DNA of 64,000 nucleotides from Edaphochlamys debaryana (Eukaryota; Chlorophyta; Chlorophyceae; Chlamydomonadales). Under the pieces are notes generated by a model. The model was given only the letters and a program-made list of their open reading frames with translations, had not been told where the DNA came from and made no database searches. This document shows positions 36,104 to 44,703 of the stretch, in pieces. The stretch covers positions 620,001-684,000 of the forward strand of contig JAEHOE010000010.1 in NCBI GenBank assembly GCA_016858145.1, in the 5' to 3' direction. Every line of letters starts with the position of its first letter. Position 1 is the stretch's first letter. The position numbers were made by a program, and so were the translations under genes.

Positions 36104-38301
36104 TCAGCATACGATGTTGGCGGGCCAGTTGCACACGGTGCCTCCACGCGAGTCCATGGCCGTGCCCACGCCGCACTGCTGGTAAACCGCGCCGCCGTTC
36201 CAGCACTGCATGCGGGGCGGGGAGGGAGACGTGGACAGAGCACGAGAGTTAGAGAGGTCCACGGACTTGGGGGGTGCGTGCAGGCAAGCAAGGGGAGTCC
36301 GGCGTGCTACGCTAAGCACAGCGATAGGACGGCTCCATCCCGTGCACCACACCCGGCGTGCCGGGGCTCGTCTCACGTTGTAGAACGAGTTGCAGGCCTT
36401 GCACTTGTCGCCGTACAGGCCGGGCGCTTTGCCCGCGCAGAAGGTGGAGGCCGGGGGCGAGGTGCACGGGCCGGGGGCGGTGACGGGGCTGGGGGTGGCG
36501 GTGACGGGGCTGGGGGTGACGGTGACGGGGCTGGGCTTGACGGTGACGGGGCTGGGGGTGGGGCCGGAGCCGCCGCCGCCGGTGATGAAGATGTCACTGA
36601 GCGCGCGGAGGGGCAGGAACAGGCAAAGCGCGGGGGACGTAAGGCACAGGGGGGGGCTGAGGAATGTCATACGGCAATCCCAATCATGCTGCTGACACGT
36701 AAGCCTTTATCATCGCCGGCGAAGGCGTACGGTGCCGTACGATGCCGTACGTGCACACGCACCTGCAGTCCTTGAAGATCTCCGTCCGGGGAGCTGCCCC
36801 GTTGGTGCCGCACACGGGCAGAGGCCCCAGGCCAATGACGCGGCTGTACTGGGCGGCGTAGCCATCGCCGCACTCGGCGGCGGAGCACTGGTCGACGCAC
36901 GAGTTGGCGGTGCGGTAGGTGCTGCGCGGGATGGGGCCAGGTGGCGGGCAAGGTCCTCAGGTGCACTGACAACGCAGGGGCTCCGGTGCGGACGGATCAA
37001 TGCAGCCTCGAACACGGGTCCCCTCGCTGTCCCCGACACAGCCCCCGTCCCCTTGCCATCCCCTGCACATCCTCCCGCTTCAGTCCCAGCGGCCCGTGTC
37101 CCTGCAGTCATGCGGCGGCGGGTGGCCCCCGGCCCCCGCACTCACAGCTGCATCACGTAGCGCCTGCCGCTGCTGCCCGATGCCTCGACGTTGGGCAGGC
37201 GCCAGCGGATAGTGTAGGTGTACTGGCTGGACTGGATCCACCAGCGGGTGTACGACGTGCCGGACACGGTCGCAGGGAAGCTGTCGAAGCAGGACTGCGG
37301 AAACAAGGTGGGGATGGGACGAGAGAGGGTTAAGGGGTGTCACGAGCGCTCTCGGGGCGGGTAGGTTGGGGTAGAGGGCTTCGAGGTGGGTTACACAACG
37401 CTTCATTCCTTCACGGCGGTCCGACTGCTCTGGCCCCAAAGCATGCCGCGTGCCACAGCCGCCCCTGTACCCTCCGCTTGCCTGTGTGGGGTTGACCGTG
37501 GTGGGGCAGACCTTGAGCATGAAGTAGCCGCCGTGCTGCGCGCGCACAGTGATGGTGATGGAGATCTCGCTGCCGGAAGCGTAGGTGGCTGCAAGCATGA
37601 AGCAGCAGGGACAGATGTGAGCGGCGGATTCCACAAGGCGTGTGCAGTGAGCAGGCGGGCGGGGCCGGGTGTGCACAAAGGCGGGGCCCCATGACACGCC
37701 ATGCAGCGCAATTCTGCAATGCACGCACCCTGGACGGGCGTCTCGATGGACTTGATGAAGAAGCTGCTGCTGTCCTGCACACGCATGGTGCGTGGGTGGG
37801 CACAAGGTCAGGCATGGAGAAAGAGCAGGACGAGGGGACGCCGGCTCCGTCAGTCGATCCCACGCCCCTTAACCCCGATCCCCATGCCAGCCGGGATGCC
37901 CCTCACCTGGTGGGGGTCACCGCACTCATCCGGCTTGTCGCTCACAAACGTGCCATCAGGGTACAAGGGAAAGGGCCTTGGACCCAGGCCGTTGCCTGCG
38001 GGTTGGCGAGCAAGGCGGGCAACATGATGCGGGGCCCACGCGCCGAAACCTGCTGCTGCTAGCCGCTCAACGAGTGCCGGGGTGCCACAACAGTTGGCCG
38101 ACACGATGCGCTCAGCCGCCTCGCTCAGCAGACCATGTGGAGGCGTTGCACTCGACCCTCACCTGCACTGGCATCGTACTCGCCCCAGCCCCTGCCCGCC
38201 GCCAGCACGCGCGAACGCGGGGAGGACAGGAAGGCGTGTGCGTCGGTGCCCCGCGCCAGGAGTACAGCGGCCGCCGCGACCAAGGCCAGCAGAAGGGGCA
38301 T
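36104..38301 (-). CDS. Secreted AA15-like lytic polysaccharide monooxygenase with CBM14 module (left copy)
   Basis: This is the mirror copy of the gene at 41238-43432. ATG 38301 begins a signal peptide (MPLLLALVAAAAVLLARG) cut before HAFLSSPRSR. That puts a histidine at the mature N-terminus, as LPMOs need for the copper brace. The second copper histidine is in VRAQHGGYFMLKVCP. Further AA15-type marks are NPTQSCFDSFP, YTYTIRWRLPNV, RRYVMQLTYRTANSC and FKDCRDIFI. A Pro/Thr/Val linker (TPSPVTV repeats) leads to a CBM14-like Cys-rich domain (FCAGKAPGLYG to NWPANIVC), stop at 36106-36104. Exon 1 ends at 38163 and the phase to the next coding stretch is off, as in the other copy. An intron with a GC donor follows NPTQ. 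I see two residue differences from the right copy: Met for Arg after GGYF, and Lys for Thr in the linker. Expected role is oxidative cleavage of chitin or a similar glycan outside the cell. Confidence 0.8.
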
Positions 38302-38377
38302 CGACCTGCGCGAGTACCAGCATGCGTGGGTGATCATCACGTCGAGGTATGTTGACCCAGGGCTGGTGGTGGTGCGA

Positions 38378-38395
38378 TTTCGCGCCATTTCGCGC
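38378..38395 (-). promoter_or_regulatory. Two E2F-like TTTCGCGC motifs upstream of the left LPMO
   Basis: TTTCGCGC occurs at 38378-38385 and 38388-38395, ten bases apart and about 80-95 bases upstream of the LPMO start codon. TTTSSCGC is the E2F/DP binding consensus conserved in plants and algae. The right copy has three such motifs in the same place. Binding is inferred. Confidence 0.4.
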
Positions 38396-41134
38396 AACGG
38401 GAGTGCACATGACAACGATCTCGACTCGCTCGCGATCTACAAGCTAATGTATACCGCTGGACCATGGTGTATCTATGCAGTCACACGGTGTTGCAGGGAG
38501 CGACCGCAGCGTCAATGCTTCGTCCCAACGGTCCCACCGGGCCCACACCCGCGACACGCAGGGCCCGGCCCAGGCCCACGGGACGCTCACCTCCCGATCA
38601 TCATGGTTTTTTTGCTGTGATGGTTGTCTGGTGTTGATGGGGAAGTCTGCGAAACACAGGGAAGCGGGATGTCACGTTCCCGCCATCCATCGATACCGAT
38701 GGACAGCCGCACACGATTAGCGGGCGCCGTGCCGAGCCCTACTCGAGCAATGTCCCGATGTCCTAGTGCACGGCCCGGTGTATGGTTGCAGCTTGCTCTG
38801 GAGATGCCGAGCGGGGGCAAGGGCTGTGGCTGGGGTAGGGGGCGCCGGCGGCGTCGGCGGTACTTGCCTGCAAGCGTGCGTGTCACGGCGCGGGCTCTCT
38901 CCACCGGGAAGCCAAGGAGGTCTGGGGTGGCGCTGATTGCAAAGCGTGTGATAAGGAAGACAGCCGATCCACAGTGGTTTAAGTAGGCCTGGGTGGGAAA
39001 GCCCACCATGCGTGCATTGTCGTGGGGCCCCGCCCGTGAGGGGGCCTGACTCGGGCCCAGGCCCTAGAGAGGCCTACTTGATTGTCTACCGCTGAACAGG
39101 CCTGGGCCTGGGCCTGGGCTGGGATATTCTGCACATTCACAAAGTCTGTGCATACAAGCAAGCGGGGCAAGCAAGGTTGGCGGTGATGATGCAAGGAGCC
39201 GCTCGCTGCAGGGGGGCGCCTATGTAGCCATGGCTGTGTGTGGCATCCCCGGGGGTGCGGTGCGTGGCGTGGGAGGGTTGCCCGGCCTGCCCCCGCCCAG
39301 GCCTAGCCCAGGCCTGGACTGCGGCTCTCCACCCCTGCAGCCCGTTTTACTCGGCCTTTCTGGCACTGAGGTAAAAAGCGTTATTGCCATGACATGCGGG
39401 CTTGCTACCTTCGTGGCATGGCACCGGCTTGGTGCGGGGGGATGCCTGTAGGACGACAATTGGCTGACCACTGAAACGCCGCGTGAGGCAGGTTTCATGT
39501 CCAATGGCGCACCATGTACAGGCCGGAACCGATGCAGGCTCATACGCTGCTCGCTTGGGACCTCAGAATGAGGTTCAGGCAGCTGCGGGGAGGCAACTTG
39601 CCTTTGAAAGGCCTTGGAGCCGCACCCCATACGGCGGTGATTGCGCTTCGGAGCTGTCGCACATGTGGAAGATAGCGCCTGGGCGAATCACTGGCTATGT
39701 CGGTGCGCGTACGAGCGAGGCCCCGCGAGAGTATCAGGCCCGCCCTTGCTGGCTCGCTTGCCAGGGTGCATGATTGCCCTGGGGTCATTGGGAGATCTAC
39801 CGCGTGCGGGACATATCAGGTTTGTGAATGGCTTCATCTGACAAGCGCATGAGCTCTTGGAGCAATGGCGTGTGGGGTGCTGCTTCAAGGCCCACGCCTG
39901 CCCCCAGGTTGCCTGGACCTCATTCTGGGTCTCCTTGCGAGGGACAGGTCCGCCTTCATGCCGGCTGGCGGAGCCTCAGGCTCGGTCCTGTCCATCGTAC
40001 GCCTTCAGACATGAGGCATGCCTGATGCAGTGTTTCCGGTGATCAGAATACCCCTGCAGCCATGCCTTCCCCGCCGCACCACGGCAAGCCGATCCCATGT
40101 CACCCAGCAAGCAAGCAAGTGAAATCTAGCCAGCATGTCATGGCGGTTATGCTCTTTACATCAGCCCGAGTTGTAGGGGTGGATGGAGAGCCGCAGTCCA
40201 GGCATGGGCTAGGCCTGGGCGGCGGGGGCAGCCCTCCTACGGCACCCCACGCACCGCACCGGGGATGGATGCCACGCGCACCATGTACACCATGGCTACC
40301 CCGCTGTCCGCTGCAGCAAGGGGTCTAGTGGGTCTCCGCATCATCCCCTCTGACCTTGCTTGCACCGCTTGCTTGCATGCACAGGCTCTAGCTATGTGCA
40401 GGATATCCCAGCCCAAGCCCAGGCCCAGGCCTGTTCAGCGGTAGACAATCAAGTAGGCCTCTCTAGGGCCTGGGCCCGAGTCAGGCCCCCTCACGGGCGG
40501 GGCCCCACGACAATGCACGCATGGTGGGCTTTCCCACCCAGGCCTACTTAAACCACTGTGGATCGGCTGTCTTCCTTATCACACGCTTTGCAATCAGCGC
40601 CACCCCAGACCTCCTTGGCTTCCCGGTGGAGAGAGCCCGCGCCGTGACACGCACGCTTGCAGGCAAGTACCGCCGACGCCGCCGGCGCCCCCTACCCCAG
40701 CCACAGCCCTTGCCCCCGCTCGGCATCTCCAGAGCAAGCTGCAATCATACACCGGGCCGTGCACTAGGACATCGGGACATTGCTCGAGTAGGGCTCGGCA
40801 CGGCGCCCGCTAATCGTGTGCGGCTGTCCATCCGTATCGATGGATGGCGGGAACGTGACATCCCGCTTCCCTGTGTTTCGCAGACTCCCCCATCAACACC
40901 AGACAACCATCACAGCAAAAAAACCATGATGACCAGGAGGTGAGCGTCCCGTGGGCCTGGGCCGGGCCCTGCGTGTCGCGGGTGTGGGCCCGGTGGGACC
41001 GTTGGGACGAGGCGTTGACGCTGCGGTCGCTCCCTGCAACACCGTGTGACTGCATAGATACACCATGTTCCAGCGGTATACATTAGCTTGTTGATCACGA
41101 GCGAGTCGAGATCGTTGTCATGTGCACTCCAGTC

Positions 41135-41162
41135 GCGCGAAATGGCGCGAAAGGGCGCGAAA
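41135..41162 (+). promoter_or_regulatory. Three E2F-like GCGCGAAA motifs upstream of the right LPMO
   Basis: GCGCGAAA (reverse of TTTCGCGC) stands at 41135-41142, 41145-41152 and 41155-41162, in perfect ten-base steps, 76-103 bases upstream of ATG 41238. One helical turn between sites would place them on the same DNA face. The left copy has two. Function is inferred from the E2F consensus. Confidence 0.45.
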
Positions 41163-41237
41163 TCGCACCACCACCAGCCATGGGTGACATACCTCGACGT
41201 GATGATCACCCACGCATGCTGGTACTCGCGCAGGTCG

Positions 41238-43432
41238 ATGCCCCTTCTGCTGGCCTTGGTCGCGGCGGCCGCCGTACTCCTGGCGCGGGGCACCGACGCA
41301 CACGCCTTCCTGTCCTCCCCGCGTTCGCGCGTGCTGGCGGCGGGCAGGGGCTGGGGCGAGTACGATGCCAGTGCAGGTGAGGGTCGAGTGCAACGCCTCC
41401 ACACGGTCTGCTGAGCGAGGCGGCTGAGCGCATCGTGTCGGCCAACTGTTGTGGCACCCCGGCACTCGTTGAGCGGCTAGCAGCAGCAGGTTTCGGCGCG
41501 TGGGCCCCGCATCATGTTGCCCGCCTTGCTCGCCAACCCGCAGGCAACGGCCTGGGTCCAAGGCCCTTTCCCTTGTACCCTGATGGCACGTTTGTGAGCG
41601 ACAAGCCGGATGAGTGCGGTGACCCCCACCAGGTGAGGGGCATCCCGGCTGGCATGGGGAGCAAGTAAGGGGCGTGGGATCGACTGACGGAGCCGGCGTC
41701 CCCTCGTCCTGCTCTTTCTCCATGCCTGACCTCGTGCCCACCCACGCACCATGCGTGTGCAGGACAGCAGCAGCTTCTTCATCAAGTCCATCGAGACGCC
41801 CGTCCAGGGTGCGTGCATGCAGAATTGCGCTGCATGGCGTGTCATGGGGCCACGCCCATGTGCACACCCGGCCCCGCCCGCCTGCTCACTGCACACGCCT
41901 TCCGGACTCCGCCGCTCACATCTGTCCCTGCTGCTTCATGCTTGCAGCCACCTACGCTTCCGGCAGCGAGATCTCCATCACCATCACTGTGCGCGCGCAG
42001 CACGGCGGCTACTTCAGGCTCAAGGTCTGCCCCACCACGGTCAACCCCACACAGGCAAGCGGAGGGTACAGGGGCGGCTGTGGCACGCGGCATGCTTTGG
42101 GGCCAGAGCAGTCGGACCGCCGTGAAGGAATGAAGCGTTGTGTAACCCACCTCGAAGCCCTCTACCCCAACCTACCCGCCCCGAGAGCGCTCATGACACC
42201 CCTTCACCCTCCCTCGTCCCAACACCACCTTGTTCCCGCAGTCCTGCTTCGACAGCTTCCCTGCGACCGTGTCCGGCACGTCGTACACCCGCTGGTGGAT
42301 CCAGTCCAGCCAGTACACCTACACCATCCGCTGGCGCCTGCCCAACGTCGAGGCATCGGGCAGCAGCGGCAGGCGCTACGTGATGCAGCTGTGAGTGCGG
42401 GGGCCGGGGGCCACCCGCCGCCGCATGACTGCAGGGACACGGGCCGCTGGGACTGAAGCGGGAGGATGTGCAGGGGATGGCAAGGGGACGACGGGGGCTG
42501 TGTCGGGGATAGCGAGGAGACTGGTGTTCGAGGCTGCATTGATCCGTCCGCACCGGAGCCCCTGCGTCGTCAGTGCACCTGAGGACCTTGCCCGCCACCT
42601 GGCCCCATCCCGCGCAGCACCTACCGCACCGCCAACTCGTGCGTCGACCAGTGCTCCCCCGCCGAGTGCGGCGATGGCTACGCCGCCCAGTACAGCCGCG
42701 TCATCGGCCTGGGGCCTCTGCCCGTGTGCGGCACCAACGGGGCAGCTCCCCGGACGGAGATCTTCAAGGACTGCAGGTGCGTGTGCACGTACGGCATCGT
42801 ACGGCACCGCACGCCTTCGCCGGCGATGATAAAGGCTTACGTGTCAGCAGCATGATTGGGATTGCCGTATGCCATTCCTCAGCCCCCCCCCTGTGCCTTA
42901 CGTCCCCCGCGCTTTGCCTGTTCCTGCCCCTCCGCTCAGTGACATCTTCATCACCGGCGGCGGCGGCTCCGGCCCCACCCCCAGCCCCGTCACGGTCACG
43001 CCCAGCCCCGTCACCGTCACCCCCAGCCCCGTCACCGCCACCCCCAGCCCCGTCACCGCCCCCGGCCCGTGCACCTCGCCCCCGGCCTCCACCTTCTGCG
43101 CGGGCAAAGCGCCCGGCCTGTACGGCGACAAGTGCAAGGCCTGCAACTCGTTCTACAACGTGAGACGAGCCCCGGCACGCCGGGTGTGGTGCACGGGATG
43201 GAGCCGTCCTATCGCTGTGCTTAGCGTAGCACGCCGGACTCCCCTTGCTTGCCTGCACGCACCCCCCAAGTCCGTGGACCTCTCTAACTCTCGTGCTCTG
43301 TCCACGTTTCCGTCCCCGCCCCGCATGCAGTGCTGGAACGGCGGCGCAGTTTACCAGCAGTGCGGCGTGGGCACGGCCATGGACTCGCGTGGAGGCACCG
43401 TGTGCAACTGGCCCGCCAACATTGTATGCTGA
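41238..43432 (+). CDS. Secreted AA15-like lytic polysaccharide monooxygenase with CBM14 module (right copy)
   Basis: ATG 41238 opens a signal peptide (MPLLLALVAAAAVLL), then mature HAFLSSPRSR with the N-terminal copper histidine; a Met twelve codons upstream is less likely. Later exons: 41763-41808, 41948-42054 (VRAQHGGYFRLKVCP, second copper histidine), 42242-42390, 42618-42776, 42940-43159 (TPSPVTV linker and first half of CBM14) and 43331-43432 (NWPANIVC, TGA). These join in phase. The intron after 42054 begins GCAAGC, a GC-AG intron. Exon 1 has a good GTGAG donor at 41377. The following coding stretch (TPPHGLLSEAAERIV to CGDPHQ, ending 41631) is out of phase by the five bases GTGAG with no room for a normal intron. 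The AA15-type landmarks (CGDP, HxGYF, C-F, LP, FxxC-DI) and the chitin-binding C-terminal module point to a chitin-type substrate; the real substrate is unknown. Confidence 0.82.
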
Positions 43433-44703
43433 GCGCCGTGTGTGCGGCTGGCGAGATAGACAGAGAGGGGCTGGCCCCACTTGGGCCCTGGCAGGGCGAG
43501 GGCGGGCGGGGGCGGTGCGGAGGCGGAAGGGTCACCCCTCCCGCGGCCCTAGATGCGTTTTGCAGTGTGCGTACAACGGACATGTGATGATCCGTTTGAT
43601 GGCGCGAAGCCAGGCCAGCTTCCTGACAAGAGTTACTCCAGCCTATGGAGGGGATGGATAGGTAGCGGTATATATGGACGTGCGCAGCAGTAGTGGAAGT
43701 TGGACCGAGTTGGACTGTGCACTCGAATGACAAAGAACTGGGCGGCTGAGTCTTGGAGCGCATGCATGCATGCGCACCTTGACGGATGAAATAGTTGTAA
43801 GCGTATGCTTCGCCTTGTAGATTTGGGGGAGGTGCGCGCGTCGGTGGCGTGGGATGTGTCGGATGTGTGGGTGTCAAGCTTCAAGCCACGGGCAGGCGGC
43901 CGCATGCAGCCATGCAGGATGTAAGCAAAACACATCAGTGACAGCCGCTAAGGGGCTTCACCATTGCTCCGGTGAGGGTTGGGTTTGCCACGCCGACTTC
44001 CCATCGATGCCCTCGTGAGATGAGCTGGTGAGTTTTTGTCCAGCCAGGCGCAGCAGGATTGCGGCGACTTGGAGCCAAGCTTTTGCTATGGTGACCTTTG
44101 TGTACCTCGCTTCTTAATTGCTGGGCGTGATGCGTCGCGGTGGGCCCAACCGAGGCCCAGGGTTCCTAACGTGGGTGCCTAACGGGCGCCTCGGGTACGC
44201 ACACGTAGCCCAGCAGGACGTGCCGTCATGATTGCTACAGCCCAGAGGTGCAGGAGTCCTGGTTTTGGGCTTGGTTCAGCTGCGGGCAGCGCCCAGTCGG
44301 GCTGGCCGGCGGGACCCACGCCCGAACCAAAGCGGGGGGAAGAGGGTCGTGGGGCCCTATCACACGCCACACGCCATATCACACGCCTATTATGTACCGA
44401 CATAGCAGCCTGACTCGGCCTCCGCTCGCCCTCCGCGTTAGAAAGGTTGTGTAGTGCACATTTCCAGCAACGACTCCAACCGGACAATAGACAGGATTGA
44501 GCCCGGACATCTGTTCCGTAAGATTAGAATGCAGCTGTTACGGGAACAAGCGTTCCACCGTGGAGCCCAACGTCTGAAATGGACTCGGGGACTCAGGGAC
44601 GTCCCCGGGAGCGGGCTTCCGCAACCAAGCTGCAGCATGTAAGGGCAGCGTTTGGTCGTGCGCGATGCGCGCGGAGGAGCAGCTGTGAATCCTCGCGGGC
44701 GAG
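43433..44703. other. Intergenic: LPMO 3' region and 5' region of the beta-helix membrane protein
   Basis: This holds the end of the palindrome arm (to about 43,725) and then unique DNA. No exon is supported. An in-frame ATG at 44579 could extend the next gene by 42 codons, but the downstream ATG 44704 gives the better signal peptide. Confidence 0.5.
43797..43801 (+). terminator. Candidate TGTAA poly(A) signal of the right LPMO
   Basis: TGTAA lies about 365 bases downstream of the stop at 43432, just outside the palindrome; a second TGTAA is at 43920-43924. If used, the two LPMO copies have different 3'UTR ends. On the left the nearest minus-strand TGTAA is at 35591-35587. Confidence 0.35.

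Larger units (their letters stand above)
35830..39690 (+). repeat. Left arm of a large inverted repeat (palindrome)
   Basis: The arm matches the reverse complement of 39,815-43,725. Matching positions sum to about 79,530-79,540 over the body of the arm, so the symmetry axis lies near 39,765. From about 35,935 to 39,150 the arms are nearly identical, introns and untranslated DNA included. Toward the centre (39.2-39.69 kb) and at the outer rim (35.83-35.93 kb) the match continues but is clearly diverged. The arm carries one full LPMO gene pointing outwards. Confidence 0.9.
38302..41237. other. Region between the divergent LPMO genes: palindrome inner arms and spacer
   Basis: This 2.9-kb stretch is itself palindromic. 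Nearest each gene is a shared block (38.3-39.15 and 40.38-41.24 kb) containing E2F-like motifs. Further in is the diverged inner arm, and at the centre a spacer of at most about 0.2 kb (39.69-39.815 kb). Matching 140-codon open frames sit at 39009-38587 (minus) and 40521-40943 (plus). The differences I can see between them alter the protein and none is silent, so I do not call them genes. Runs of GGCCTG/CAGGCC repeats occur near 39,100 and 40,425. Confidence 0.55.
39815..43725 (-). repeat. Right arm of the large inverted repeat
   Basis: This is the inverted copy of 35,830-39,690. The body (about 40,385-43,600) is nearly identical to the left arm, while the inner part (39.82-40.33 kb) and outer rim (43.61-43.73 kb) are diverged. 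Small indels between arms include one extra E2F-like unit here near 41,150. Confidence 0.9.

Noticed and set aside
38587..39009. 140-codon open frame repeated in both palindrome arms
   Set aside because: The visible differences between the two copies change the residue (for example G/R and S/P) and none is silent. It has no domain, so it is more likely conserved only by the duplication.
39690..39815. Transposon or terminal inverted repeats at the palindrome centre
   Set aside because: I see no transposase, target-site duplication or clear terminal repeats in the short spacer.
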